Origin: Peltaster fructicola | Taxonomy: Eukaryota; Ascomycota; Dothideomycetes | Direction: 5' to 3' | NCBI GenBank assembly: GCA_001592805.2 | Contig: CP051139.1 | Span: forward strand, 3,038,001 to 3,102,000 | DNA length: 64,000 nt | Shown: positions 43,954 to 55,000 of the stretch, in pieces | Layout: each line of letters starts with the position of its first letter | Numbering within the stretch: the stretch's first letter is position 1 | The notes under the pieces: generated by a model | What the model saw: only the letters and a program-made list of their open reading frames with translations | What the model was told of the DNA's origin: nothing | Databases searched by the model: none | Position numbers and translations under genes: made by a program

Positions 43954-45084
43954 ATGGCGAATCACTACAAACCATCATTCGATGCTCATACATACCATGC
44001 ACCTCCCGCATACGATGATGTCGTCCCAGTGAAGAGATGGTCGCTGATCAGGCCGAAGACATGGGGCAGGAAGACATACATCTCGTTGGTTGTTATCGCA
44101 GTGGTGATCATCGTTGCTGCAGTAGTCGGCGGAGTCGAAGGAGCCAAGGCCGCAGCATATCCAAACTACTATGCACTCAGTTACACTCTCGCAGATACGT
44201 ACTCTGGCACGAGTTTCTTCGATAACTTCGACTACTTCACTGGCTACGACCCTTCATCTGGCTTCGTCCACTATGTGCCAGCAGACACTAGCACGTCGTA
44301 TAACCTCACATATGCCTCTTCAAGCAGTGCAGTGGTTCGAGTAGACACGAGCAGCGGGAAATACGACACAACCACAGGCCGCTATTCTGTCAGACTCACG
44401 TCCAAGAAGCAATACAACGATGGCTTGTTCATCTTTGACGTTATGAACGCACCATATGGGTGCTCAACCTGGCCAGCTGTCTGGCTATCAGATCCTTCTA
44501 ACTGGCCTGCGAATGGCGAGATCGATGTCATCGAGAGTGTCAACCAGGCAACATGGGGCAATCAGATGACGCTGCACACGACGTCTGGCTGCTCAATGAA
44601 CGTCAAGCGAAAGCAGACTGGCTCGACTGTCACGACTGATTGCTACAACGGCACGGACTCCAATGCTGGATGTGGTGTCTCTGGTGCAACAGACACCGTC
44701 GGTCAGGCTTTCAACAAGATCGGAGGAGGAATCTATGCTATGGAATGGCGAAACGAAGGCATCAGAGTTTGGTTCTTTCAGCGAGGCAGCATTCCATCAG
44801 ACATCCCTAGCAGTGTCTCTAACAGCACAGCTCCAGATCCAAGCACATGGGGTGAGGCCCTGGCAGACTTCCCGAGCACCAACTGCGATATCAGCAGCCA
44901 TTTCCGCAATGCGAGCATCATTGTCAACATTGACTTGTGTGGCTCATGGGCAGGCGCAACAAGCGTCTACTCAACGGAGGACCAATGTCCCAGCACATGT
45001 ACCGACTTCGTTGCACAGAATGCCTCTGCATATAGCACTGCTTTCTGGCAGTTCAACAGCTTCAGAGTGTACACTGCGAGTTGA
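43954..45084 (+). CDS. Membrane-anchored glycoside hydrolase family 16 (endo-1,3(4)-beta-glucanase-like)
   Basis: Beta-jelly-roll glucanase expected to act on beta-1,3/1,4-glucan at the cell surface or in the wall. Single exon, 376 residues. The start ATG at 43954 has a good context. A basic cytosolic tail (about 40 residues) precedes one hydrophobic span (SLVVIAVVIIVAAVVGGV, about 44-61), giving a type II signal anchor instead of a cleaved signal. The catalytic signature GEIDVIESV places the nucleophile and acid/base glutamates at about E189 and E194 with D191 between. Nearby substrate-cleft residues include STWPAVWLSD before it and MEWRNEGIRVWFF after it. Seven or more N-glycosylation sequons (NLT, NGT, NST, NAS) and about ten cysteines in the outer domain fit an extracytoplasmic enzyme. 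Confidence 0.92.
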   Translation: MANHYKPSFDAHTYHAPPAYDDVVPVKRWSLIRPKTWGRKTYISLVVIAVVIIVAAVVGGVEGAKAAAYPNYYALSYTLADTYSGTSFFDNFDYFTGYDPSSGFVHYVPADTSTSYNLTYASSSSAVVRVDTSSGKYDTTTGRYSVRLTSKKQYNDGLFIFDVMNAPYGCSTWPAVWLSDPSNWPANGEIDVIESVNQATWGNQMTLHTTSGCSMNVKRKQTGSTVTTDCYNGTDSNAGCGVSGATDTVGQAFNKIGGGIYAMEWRNEGIRVWFFQRGSIPSDIPSSVSNSTAPDPSTWGEALADFPSTNCDISSHFRNASIIVNIDLCGSWAGATSVYSTEDQCPSTCTDFVAQNASAYSTAFWQFNSFRVYTAS

Positions 45085-45502
45085 GCTCGGAGCAGGCTCA
45101 GGGGGGCCCCAAATGTAACCATAGATTTATGACGTAGCCACAGCCAAAAAGTGCACATCACTAGACGCTATGAGCATCATCCACGATACGCCCACAGCAG
45201 GTCATGTCCATCATGACAATACCCTGGGTGATACAAGAGGAAGTGGTTTCGCTACTTGTGCCGAGCACCAGCTATACAGCTACAGACGTTGTAGCTATGC
45301 TCAGAGTCGTAACATGCACTTCGCGGAAGTGTCGGAGCGTGGTTGCAACCAGCTAAACTTCCCGCCAGCACCAGCATTGTTATAGCGAGGTCTTATGTAA
45401 GTAATGACGATTACCCTCTTTTGTTCGTTGTTCATACATGTATGATCGAGACATCCAATCTGTTCATCATTCTGATCACTATCCCTTACTTGAAGCTCAA
45501 TC
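45085..45502. other. Intergenic stretch
   Basis: About 420 bases between two plus-strand genes. Nothing recognised beyond the presumed terminator and promoter. Confidence 0.4.
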
Positions 45503-46354
45503 ATGTTCGAGACCAACTTTTCCTACAAGTCAGCCACGCCGATACCATCAACAGTATCACTAAAGGATGCGTTGAACATTCTTCACGACTTCGAAACTGT
45601 CAACAAACTCAATCCAGACGTACGAGGATCAAAGCCTATCGTCCCAAAGTCCACTCCTAAGCGTCCAGCTGCTGCATCTGCCAAATCCATACGAGGTGAC
45701 ACTCCACTAGGCGAGATTCAGTACTTCGAGGTTGAAGATGACCTACCCTTCATTCCAAAACGACTGTGGAGCGGCGGCGTCCGTTACCAGGCCGATTATG
45801 TCCCAACGGAGCAAGGATGCAACATCACCGTACACGCACCGGGTGGATTCACCTCTGTGAACTACTGGCGTCTGGTGCACGATGAGACTGGAGCTGTGGT
45901 TGGCACAAGCGAAGAGCAAGAAGGTAGTACGGAGATCTCGCAAGTCAAGAGCAGGGATATAATGCACACCGAGAGCGACAGTGGCGCATGGCATGTACAG
46001 ATCACCAGCGACGCTCGATGCAACATGACTTTTGCTACGTTCGTCAAGGCCTTCCTCAAGAACAGCCACGTTCAACTTCAACAGGCTTTCATCGACAAAT
46101 GCATTGAGATGAAAGATGCGCCGCTCAAAAGACGAGAAGTCGGCGACCCACTATCGGGAGAAGAAAGAGCAGTGTCTTCTAAGGGGATCTTGGGCAGTCT
46201 GCTGGCGACGATACTGAGCATGCTGCAGCACGATCAAATTCATTCTCAGATGCTGTTCACTTCGGAAGATGTCAACTATCACATGCTCACGATGCTTCAC
46301 AAGCTGCTTCAGCTCGCGCGGTTGTCCTCACGATTACAAGTGAGAGGCTTGTGA
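45503..46354 (+). CDS. Uncharacterised fungal protein, resembles DUF7053-type proteins
   Basis: Open frame of 283 residues. The first about 200 residues look like a folded alpha/beta domain: SATPIPSTVSLKDALNILHDFE, TPLGEIQYFEVEDDLPFIPK, VRYQADYVPTEQGCNITVHAPGG, NYWRLVHDETG and CNMTFATFVKAFLKNSHVQLQQAFIDKC. The layout (short N-terminal strand, AxxxLHDFE helix, then a sheet and a final long helix) recalls the fungal DUF7053 proteins, which are lipid-binding-like and of unknown role. That link is from memory of the pattern only. The residues after about 205 are less conserved-looking. A GTGAGA donor just before the stop (46340) could lead to another exon. I found no acceptor in phase with the next gene, so they are kept apart. 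Confidence 0.6.
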   Translation: MFETNFSYKSATPIPSTVSLKDALNILHDFETVNKLNPDVRGSKPIVPKSTPKRPAAASAKSIRGDTPLGEIQYFEVEDDLPFIPKRLWSGGVRYQADYVPTEQGCNITVHAPGGFTSVNYWRLVHDETGAVVGTSEEQEGSTEISQVKSRDIMHTESDSGAWHVQITSDARCNMTFATFVKAFLKNSHVQLQQAFIDKCIEMKDAPLKRREVGDPLSGEERAVSSKGILGSLLATILSMLQHDQIHSQMLFTSEDVNYHMLTMLHKLLQLARLSSRLQVRGL

Positions 46355-46442
46355 CACCCGTTCTGCGGACGTGGCTGGTCGAGATATAAGCCTTGCCAGC
46401 ATCCACCATCAACGCCCTCAATCCGGATCGCCTTTGGACAGC

Positions 46443-47531
46443 ATGGAGCTCAAGTTCGTCAACGGCAGACTACTCATCGGTTATCGACTGGACGCGGCGA
46501 TAGAGGTCTTCTACTCCGGCCAGCAAACCCAAAGGTCTACTCCCAGTCCGAGTCGTGCACTCAGCGGGCAGAACGTCGCCTTTGAGGAAGCCGAGACAGA
46601 AATCAACCTGGTATGTGTACTCTGCGATGGCACCATTGAGAAGGTCAAGCCTGGCGAAGTGGCTTGGTTGCCGTTCTTCAATCACGCATACATCGCAAGC
46701 GACAGCATCAAAGAGAGACAAGAAATCCGTGACAGTCGACTTGAAGTCCTCTACGCCTATCTCAGCGCGACAGATCGATCGAGCCTGCTTGCGTTGGAAG
46801 AACAACTCAAAAGGCCAAGCAATGGTCCATATCGCTTCGCTCTCTTGGATGAGGCCATTAAGTGGCGGCTTGATCTACCTCAAGCCTCGGACAGTGCCCG
46901 AGGTGGTCGCGGAACCTCTTCAGCCTCTTCCCAGTCAAGTGAGTACCATTTCGACCACTATACAGAGGGCTGATCGTATCTACTAGTCTTTGCCATGGAG
47001 ACAGCACATTCTGATTCGCAAAGCAGCATGCCAGCCACCTTTCACCATACACGCTGTGTGATTGAAAGTGCATCACCAGCACACCATAACACGAGCACAG
47101 TCATTGACCTGACGGACACACCTGATACTATGGTCGAGCCCGAGGATGAAGTTTTCAACCAAAAGGATGGTATCAGTAGCGAATTCGGCCCCAAGAACCT
47201 CAACACAGCTGACGCAGGTATCAAACCAGCTGCAACTCGCAATTGGTATGACGCCTTCTGCATGCCAAGTGACGATCATGCGGGCGTCAATCGTCGTTCG
47301 TCAGTACAGTCCACCCTACCGCCTCGCAAGCGGCCGAGAAGCTCACAGCAAGCAACAACTACCAGTACTGCAGTCTTGCCTCTCGCTCTTTCTACAGACA
47401 CGACAGCTGGTGGTGGCAGGCGATTCACCATCGAAGTTCCCGATTTTGATCTGAGTTGTGAGTCCGAGGTCGAAGCAGACGATTATTGTGAGGCTTATTT
47501 GCGTTCATCATGTTCTCAAGAGCACGCATGA
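46443..47531 (+). CDS. Uncharacterised protein with a SUMO-interacting-like motif
   Basis: Not a family I recognise. Two exons, 46443-46938 and 46987-47531, joined in phase 1 by a 48-base GTGAGT...TAG intron; 346 residues. The first exon encodes a compact region (MELKFVNGRLLIGYRLDAAI, VCVLCDGTIEKVKPGEVAWLPFF, then charged helices). The second is disordered and carries VIDLTDTPD, which fits the SUMO-interacting motif consensus (hydrophobic core followed by acidic or Ser/Thr residues). It also has PPRKRPR, a candidate nuclear signal. A second GTGAGT donor at about 47458 could extend splicing beyond the stop at 47531, into sequence antisense to the neighbouring gene. The 3' end is therefore uncertain. 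A role in a SUMO-dependent nuclear process is speculation. Confidence 0.58.
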
Positions 47532-47592
47532 GATTCTCACAGGCGTTCTTAGCTCAGTCCATAGCACCACTCATGGAACCATGACACAATAT

Positions 47593-49821
47593 CTACTCAT
47601 GCTTCTCCTCGCTAGTGGAGCTTTCTGCTGGCTGAGTACTTACGTTGGCCCCAGGACTATCCTCTGTGTTGCCTTTACTCTCACCCACGCCAGCTTGCTT
47701 GTCGGCCTCATTAGCAGCCTCTTGTGCTCGTGAAGCTTCTTCTTCGTCTTGTTGTCGCCTTTCGAGTAATCTCCTGGCAAGCTCTTCCTCCTCACGCGCT
47801 CTGTCCAAAGTCTGCACGTACCGTTCGCCAACACCCGGCCATAGACTGGCAACAAGCAACGCTAACGCCCGCTCGGCTGGACGGATCTGCTCTCTGATAC
47901 GCTGCAGTGGTGCATTCTGTCGTTGTTCTCGCAGAAGACGTTGTGCAAGCTCCTCTGGTGTGGGAAACGGTCTTGGTGCTTGTCCGGCGTTGGCGGCATT
48001 GCCGTTCGCTTCTACCGGAGCACCTTCGACCGGCGCTGCATTACCCTGAGGAGCGTCGAGCAGTCCCAATCGTCTCAGACGATCTCGCACGTCCTCAACG
48101 TGGACAACACCGTCCCACCAACGTCGCACAAGACCATTAGGACCGAATAAACCCAGACGGATCAACCAGAAACCAAGACCAATGAGAAGCAATCCGACAG
48201 GTCTTCTCCAACCCATGTCAGCTCCCATCAGGAAGTACGCAAAGATCAATACCCTGATCAATAGCCAAAGAGGACCCAAGATAGGCTGTACCATAGCGAG
48301 AGGATCTGCCTGTGCTTGTGCAGGAATGCCCATACCTGGCTGCTCGTTCTGCGGCACAGCAGCGTTCGGTGCTGGTTGTGTAGGTGTGGGCACAGGAGCA
48401 TGGTTCAGAGGCAACGTAGATAGTGGACCCTGTATAGTTAGTTGAGGATTGCCCATTGATCCTGAGAAAGCGCCGTGCTGCGGACTGAAAAGTAATGCAT
48501 GCGGTCCTTGAGGGGACGAAAGCAGATACACCGAGGTCTGATCTGTTTGTTGGGTCAAGAATTGTGGCCGGGTAGGAAGCGGTCGTATGTCGCCAAACAG
48601 ATCTGGGATGACTGGTGGGAACGGCGAGGGTCTCGGCGAAGTAGCAGGAGACGGTTGATGTAGATCCGCAGATGGATTGTGAACGTCGGGGGTTGGCGCC
48701 TGAGCCGACACAGCCTGAGGACGATTGTTTGAGATGCGACTGCCAAGACGCAATGGGTCGATGTAGTCGTTCACAGCTTGCATCCGCTGCTCTATATCAC
48801 GAAAGCGAGCCCGGTGCTCCTCTGAAGTCGAGTCCTCATTACGCATTGTCTCCAGCATTCGACGCATCTCTGCTACGTTTTCACGAGCCCTGTCGAGTGC
48901 TGTGAAGACTGGTGGTTGGCCCGCATTTGGCATCATTTGTGGCATTCCCGGAAGTGGCATACCTAGTGGTGGGAAGCCTGGCGGTAGCACGCCTGGCAGC
49001 ATTGCCTGGAATGGCTGCTGGTGATTCGGAAGAGCCGTTGTACTGAAAGTTTGTTGGTGTATGGCGAACTGCTGTCCGTCCGGACCAGTGCCGGATATGT
49101 GAACGCCATGACTGGAGGGTGGTCTTGGGAATGGATTCTGAGCCGACGGAGGCCTTGCGAAGGGCACTTGCGGTATATGCGCGTGGAAATGGGGACCTTG
49201 ATGGAAGTGTGGTTGTGGGTGGTGGTGATGGTGATGGTGGTGCCGATGAGGTTGTGCAGTTGGAGCGCCTATTGGGCCGCCACCGTTCGGTGCCGCGCCA
49301 GTCGTGTCCACTCCATTTGCTTGCGTGATTGGTGCATCAGGCCTGGATCCCTCGGAAAGGCCTGTTGGCAGTGTCGGGTTGTGCGTAGCTGTAGGAGCGT
49401 GTTGATTGAGCAGCATTGTTCGCGACTGAGCTACCATAGCCGCAAGAGCATTAGAAGCTTCACTGAGACCACCCGGATGTCCGACCAAGCCAGAACCTGC
49501 TCTTGCTGCGCTATCGCCACCACCATTTCTGACGAGGAGGTGTATCACGTATTCTGTCTGAGCTGGATCGCGTCTGGTGTTGAGGGCTTCAGCAAGCGAC
49601 TGCTCATCATCAATGAGTGCTCTGCCGCCATACAGTATGCGCTGCGATGGTGGTGTAGGGTTGGTAGGAACGAGTGTCTGAATGCGTGATCGTAATGCTG
49701 CCACCGTGAGAGTTGTGCTCAACGATCCCAAGGTGAAGACCTCCTCGTTTGTGCCTTGAAGGTGACCAGGTGGAATCTTGACCCGGATCACCACTTCCGC
49801 TGGCGCTTCCAGAGACGGCAT
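47593..49821 (-). CDS. Ubiquitin-like-domain membrane protein, Herp/Usa1-like
   Basis: Single exon, 742 residues. An N-terminal ubiquitin-like fold (about residues 8-95: VVIRVKIPPGHLQ, TVAALRSRIQTLVP, QRILYGGRALIDDEQSLAEAL, EYVIHLLVRN) is followed by a long Pro/Gln/His-rich disordered region. Two adjacent hydrophobic spans lie near residue 525-570 (LLIRVLIFAYFLM, PVGLLLIGLGFWLIRLGLF). The tail is charged (EEELARRLLERRQQDEEEA). This order matches Herp (human HERPUD1) and yeast Usa1, scaffolds of the Hrd1 ER-associated degradation complex. A run of eight histidines with more nearby (about 49170-49245) is striking but probably disordered. ER membrane location and an ERAD role are inferred from architecture. 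Confidence 0.78.
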   Translation of the reverse strand: MPSLEAPAEVVIRVKIPPGHLQGTNEEVFTLGSLSTTLTVAALRSRIQTLVPTNPTPPSQRILYGGRALIDDEQSLAEALNTRRDPAQTEYVIHLLVRNGGGDSAARAGSGLVGHPGGLSEASNALAAMVAQSRTMLLNQHAPTATHNPTLPTGLSEGSRPDAPITQANGVDTTGAAPNGGGPIGAPTAQPHRHHHHHHHHPQPHFHQGPHFHAHIPQVPFARPPSAQNPFPRPPSSHGVHISGTGPDGQQFAIHQQTFSTTALPNHQQPFQAMLPGVLPPGFPPLGMPLPGMPQMMPNAGQPPVFTALDRARENVAEMRRMLETMRNEDSTSEEHRARFRDIEQRMQAVNDYIDPLRLGSRISNNRPQAVSAQAPTPDVHNPSADLHQPSPATSPRPSPFPPVIPDLFGDIRPLPTRPQFLTQQTDQTSVYLLSSPQGPHALLFSPQHGAFSGSMGNPQLTIQGPLSTLPLNHAPVPTPTQPAPNAAVPQNEQPGMGIPAQAQADPLAMVQPILGPLWLLIRVLIFAYFLMGADMGWRRPVGLLLIGLGFWLIRLGLFGPNGLVRRWWDGVVHVEDVRDRLRRLGLLDAPQGNAAPVEGAPVEANGNAANAGQAPRPFPTPEELAQRLLREQRQNAPLQRIREQIRPAERALALLVASLWPGVGERYVQTLDRAREEEELARRLLERRQQDEEEASRAQEAANEADKQAGVGESKGNTEDSPGANVSTQPAESSTSEEKHE

Positions 49822-50190
49822 GTTGGATAACGAAGAGGAAAAGGATGTGATATATGCAGCTCACTTATGCAGTGCACATAATATGGTCTGCATGAACGTG
49901 TTGGTCGTGATGTTTATGCGTAAGCTGTCACTTTGATGGCCCAAGGTTCAAGCCACAACAGCGGAGCCGCACCAGCCATGTGAAACCATGCAGGATGGGT
50001 CCACAGCGACATCATTCCCTTCGGTCATCTTCTTTATCTATACTACTTGACCTTACAATTTGACCTCAACTTCGACCGTGCCTGGGATAACGACATCGAC
50101 AATCTTGCAGCTAGTGGACGGACACATCTCAGCAGCCCGATTACATGCAAGCAACATGAGGCACTGACATCATAGGAGAGCTTCACGGAC
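49822..50190. other. Divergent promoter region
   Basis: About 370 bases shared upstream of the Herp-like gene (minus) and PSD1 (plus). No gene recognised. Confidence 0.4.
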
Positions 50191-51810
50191 ATGCAGCGTG
50201 GTCTGAGAAGAACTTGTGTTCGGCCAGCACAGGCATGCCGGCGCAACATTTCATCAACAGCTTGCAGGCATACAGGCAAATCTGATCAGTCGAAGAGTTC
50301 CTATTCCTCACGACTCGGGTCAGAGTTTAACAAAACCAAGGTCAAGTGGCGGCCTATTCCAATTGCACTAGGCATTGGGTTCTTGGGTCTCTTCCAGCTG
50401 TATAGACTACAAATCCGCGAGGAGTATCGACGAGAACAGGAATGGCGTGGCCAGCATCCTGAAGACAATGACGATGCACGAGTACGGCGCAGAGATAGGA
50501 TAAGACCGAGCGGACCATGGAGTGTTCAGATCATGTCCACCCTACCTCTGAAGATGCTCAGCAGGCTCTGGGGCAAGTTCAATAGCATCGAGATACCGTA
50601 CTACTTCCGAGTACCTGGTTACCATCTCTATGGCTGGATCTTCGGTGTTAACTTCGATGAGATTGAAGAAAGAGATCTTCACAACTTCAAAAATCTGTCT
50701 GAGTTCTTCTATCGTACGCTGAAACCTGGCGTACGCCCACTGGACTCGAGACCAGACGCTCTACTCAGTCCTGCAGATGGACGAATTGTACAGTTCGGAG
50801 TCATCGAGAACGGTGAGGTTGAGCAGGTTAAGGGCGTCACCTACTCTGTCGATGCACTTCTTGGCTCAGAACCCATGGCAGGAGCGCTGGTCAATTCCAA
50901 CATCTCGAGCTCACAAGAGTCAGCACAACCATCAGATACGAGGCAGCGGTTAGGTGACGCCGAAATCATCCAGACTGACGAGGAGTTTGCGCGGGTGAAC
51001 GGCATTTCCTACACATTGCCACACCTCTTCTCAGGAGACAAACCACGCAAGGGATCACTCATCGGGCAAAGAAAGAACGATGACGCTTCAGATCAATCAA
51101 CGCGGTCGCAGCCTTCATCAGTGGCTGCGGTGACCAGTTCTCTAGCTTCAGCTCAGCGGCCCTGGTACTATCCAACGCAAAAAGAGATACCTACCGCCTT
51201 GTACTACTGCGTCGTCTATCTCGCACCCGGCGACTACCATCGCTTCCACTCGCCAGTATCCTGGGTCGTTGAATCACGACGACATTTTGCTGGCGAACTA
51301 TACTCTGTGTCGCCTTTCTTGGTCAAGAATTTACCTGGCCTCTTCACACTGAACGAGAGAATCGTCCTTCTTGGCAGATGGAAGTACGGCTTCTTCTCAT
51401 ACACGCCGGTCGGAGCAACCAACGTGGGCTCAATCATCGTCAATTTCGACAAAGAGCTGCGCACCAACTCACTCTTGACCGACACACTCGCTGATAGAGC
51501 GGCTGCTAAGGCACAAGAGAATGGTGAACCATACTCTGGCTTCTCAGAAGCACACTACAGCAATGCAAGTCCGATTCTGAACGGACATGCACTAGCCAAA
51601 GGAGAAGAGATGGGAGGATTCCAGTTGGGATCTACTATTGTAATGGTGTTCGAGGCGCCGAAAGGTCGCAGACCAACTTTTGACGAAGGCTTCACGGGCG
51701 AAGGACGAGTAGGTGGATGGCAATGGAGTATCCGCAAGGGAGAATCTGTGAAAGTAGGACAAGCCCTAGGCTATGTTGAGGATGAGTCTAGTAGGAAGCT
51801 CGATACATGA
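50191..51810 (+). CDS. PSD1: Mitochondrial phosphatidylserine decarboxylase proenzyme
   Basis: Pyruvoyl enzyme that converts phosphatidylserine to phosphatidylethanolamine at the mitochondrial inner membrane. Single exon, 539 residues. The basic N-terminus (MQRGLRRTCVRPAQACRR) is a likely presequence, and a membrane anchor follows at about 55-72 (PIPIALGIGFLGLFQLY). Catalytic landmarks are LSPADGRIVQFG with the self-cleavage Asp, the histidine-containing YHRFHSPVSWVVESRRHFAGELYSV region, and the LGST motif at about 479-482. Cleavage there yields a pyruvoyl alpha chain from Ser481. A Ser-rich insert between about 230 and 325 is common in fungal enzymes. Type I (Psd1) is favoured over Psd2 because there are no C2 domains. 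Confidence 0.95.
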   Translation: MQRGLRRTCVRPAQACRRNISSTACRHTGKSDQSKSSYSSRLGSEFNKTKVKWRPIPIALGIGFLGLFQLYRLQIREEYRREQEWRGQHPEDNDDARVRRRDRIRPSGPWSVQIMSTLPLKMLSRLWGKFNSIEIPYYFRVPGYHLYGWIFGVNFDEIEERDLHNFKNLSEFFYRTLKPGVRPLDSRPDALLSPADGRIVQFGVIENGEVEQVKGVTYSVDALLGSEPMAGALVNSNISSSQESAQPSDTRQRLGDAEIIQTDEEFARVNGISYTLPHLFSGDKPRKGSLIGQRKNDDASDQSTRSQPSSVAAVTSSLASAQRPWYYPTQKEIPTALYYCVVYLAPGDYHRFHSPVSWVVESRRHFAGELYSVSPFLVKNLPGLFTLNERIVLLGRWKYGFFSYTPVGATNVGSIIVNFDKELRTNSLLTDTLADRAAAKAQENGEPYSGFSEAHYSNASPILNGHALAKGEEMGGFQLGSTIVMVFEAPKGRRPTFDEGFTGEGRVGGWQWSIRKGESVKVGQALGYVEDESSRKLDT

Positions 51811-52014
51811 CCAAATTACTCGTGGAAGTCTCATATAATACTACAGCATATATTCACGTCGCACTATCATCTTTGCTCGGCATCAACCTCGGGGCGCGAC
51901 TTTTGACACTTGAGTTGATCGAAATCTTGGCATGGACTTTGACGTAGATCGCTCAAAAAAAGTTGAGACTGCTTCAAGCTTCACAGTCGGCGCAACCCGA
52001 GAGCGATATACAGC

Positions 52015-55000
52015 ATGGCGACAGCTCTTCAGCAGCAGCTTGCCGTGATCAACGCCAGGTCGACTGATCAGCTCAACCTAAAAGCGCAGAAAGCTCGCCA
52101 TTCACAATCACTCCTCTTTGAGCCTCGCGAAGCTGGCTCACAAAGCTTCGATACTCTCTTCCAGATATGCCAGGAAGGTTTCGCAGAGCTGTGTCAGCTA
52201 GATCGAAGATACGCTCCGTTCGTACGAAATCTCTTCGCCGAAGATAGTGTCAACACGGAGCGAGAGCATATGACAGCGACCGAGAACAAGGAGCTAGATG
52301 CGACCATCGAGCAATTTTTGAGCCTTGTTTCTGGGAAACTGCTGTTGAGACCAGCGCAGAAGAGTGTGGAATGGCTCGTACGAAGATGGCGCATTCACGA
52401 GAACAACACCTCGTTGATGTTGTATGCTTTCGTGCCATACCATGGACACGACATCTTCGCTACAGTACTCTCAATTCTGCCGAAGCGGCTTCCTCCCGAC
52501 TTCACCTTTCTCCGCCCGTACATGGCCTCACTGCAATGCCCTCCACGTCATGCTCTCGTAGCAGCAGCTGTCAGCAATTCGGCCTTCATCACATCATTCA
52601 GCTCGTTTGTGCTGTCAGCATCAAAGAGAAGGTTGCAATCGAGTCTGCTGGTGGGATCATGGGTCAGCATACTTGCACAATCGCTCAATGCACGACTAGA
52701 TGCTGCACAGTCAGGAAGAGATGAAGTGAGGCGACAGAAGTCGGAAGATGTACTCCTCGGGATACTGCCTACGTTGCAGGAGATGCTTGCGATTGCCGAT
52801 GCGCCAGATCTGTTCCTTGCCGCATGTATGATCATGACCATCCTGTCCACGAAAGTCGAGCTGGAGGACAAGGTATTGGACGCCATGATGGAAAGCATTG
52901 TGCGAAGCTGGACAAACGAGACTGTACGTGATGGCATTGAGTGCCTTACGGTCCTCGCAGAAGAGAAAGACACCACGTCGATACCGCGCACCGTCTTCGA
53001 AGCCATTGTCAAAAGTGATGCTGCGGCGTCAGCTATTATCTCGTCTATGAGCAGACTGCGAGCGGACAACCTGATCCTTGGCTTACTGGATTTCTCCACG
53101 GGCCTCCTTCCGAATGACATGCAGCTCCAAAGCACAGAGCTCTTGACGCAAATCCTGCAACATGCCTACGATCAAGACTTACTGTTTGATGCCTTACGAC
53201 AAACGCTGTCCGAGCAGAGTCGTTCGCAAAACGCACCGGCACAGCTGAAGGTAACCTTGGACAAGATACTCAATACCAACGACAACAACGAGATCGAGGA
53301 TGTCAAGATGATTGATGATGGAGTAGAAGATAGTGCAAGCAGCAGTGATGAGGACGACAAGATGCTGGCAATAGACGAGCCGGTTCCACAAGCTAAGCCA
53401 AGATCCGGTGTGCCAGAGTCCAAGATGCAGTCATTCACGATCAGCTCTATCAACGACTTGGATGCTTTCGAAACACTGGTAAACGATTTTGGAACTCCTG
53501 CGTATGACCGCCTGGCAGAAGTCTTCAGAGCCTGCAAAGTCGATTTACAGAACTCTATCGTGGCGCGACTGTTCTCGCAGGCCGCACCTGAAGAGCTCAA
53601 CAACAACGCAATTGCACTTCGGGCCCTCCACAGCATCAAACTGCCCTCGGCAGCACTTGTGCACCTGTTATCTCTAACGACCGCCAAAGCGGTTACTGAG
53701 TCAAACCGATCAGCCAAACGTCAACGAATCAGCAAGACCGCACCAGACCGAAGCTCAATTGATGTCAAGGACCTCAACTTTGCACTGAAGCGAGCTTCCC
53801 TATGCCTCGAGCTCGTGGAAGATACTCTTGCCAACAGACGACGACGCATCGACGATAAGTATCACACACCTCTGATCAAGCAGCTGTTTGCTCTCTTGGG
53901 CGAAGTGCAGACATGGCGAGCTGCGACTGGGTCTGATCTGACATATCTGCAAGTCCTCACTCTCGAAAACATGCTTGCAGTGTTAAAGTTCAGCGACGCC
54001 ACGAGCATTGATCAATCATGTCTGCGAACCGACATGATAGTCGAGACACTTCGATCTACTGCAAGTCCTCAGGTACATAACAGTGCTCTTCTTGTTATCA
54101 GCAAGATCGCAACGTTTGCGCCTGATGCAGTTCTGCATAGTGTAATGCCACTGTTCACATTCATGTCCTCCTCCACGTTACGACAAGCGGATGCCTACTC
54201 GGTACATGTGATCAACATGACCATCGAAAGCATTGTACCGCCCTTACGAGAGTCGCTCAAGAAGAGAGGGAAAGACCTTGTCGCTGGCGCTTCCGATCTG
54301 CTGCTCAGCTTCACTGCAGCATTCGAGCACATCCCTGGTCATCGTCGGAATGACACATTCGTCCAGCTGCTTAAGGTGCTTGGACCGAATGAAGCACTAT
54401 ATGCTGTCATGGCAATGCTTGTTGAGCGATATTCCGAAGACAACACTCTTGTTGAAACGCTCCGAAGCATTGCAAGCTCTTTTGGCATACACATACAAAT
54501 GCGTGCTCTTGCACAGTATCTCGATCTGACCTATGATGCATGCAAGAAGAGGAGGTCCCTCTCGGAGACAATACTTGGCTTCACTGAGAAGAATGCTGCC
54601 GAAGCAAACTCAAGCGTGGCCACTCTGCTAAGCGGCTGGGCAAGTCTCGTTGCAAATCCTTCACTACGATCGAAGCTCAAGGCCGAGCTGCGTAAAGAGA
54701 AGGCTCAAGAGATGCTGGACACATATGGTAAACTTCTGGAAAAGCTTGTCTCACTGCCGCTTCACGAAGGCATTGTGATCAAGTTCACAGAGCCCACGTT
54801 AAAGAACGCACATGCATCCGCACTACAAGCATTGCTTGCTCTACTCCCGACAGAAGAATTCATCACATCCAGCGCCGGTCTCATGCAAGCTGGATCAGAA
54901 CAGGTTCGCGTACAGGTATTCGACTCTCTCACTCAGCGAGTAAAGGACGCCAAGACCAACGACACCCAACTGGTCTCTATCTTCCTTGAGACATTACCAA

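Noticed and set aside
45503-47531. Joining the two adjacent plus-strand unknown genes into one
   Set aside because: The GTGAGA donor near 46340 has no acceptor that keeps the second frame before 46443.
47458-47733. Hydrophobic open frame on + (MTQYLLMLLLASGAFCW...)
   Set aside because: It is antisense to the charged C-terminus of the Herp-like gene. Glu/Arg-rich codons read backwards give Leu/Ser-rich frames.
52548-53135. 195-codon open frame on minus inside UTP10
   Set aside because: Ser/Arg/Ala-rich antisense shadow with no family features.
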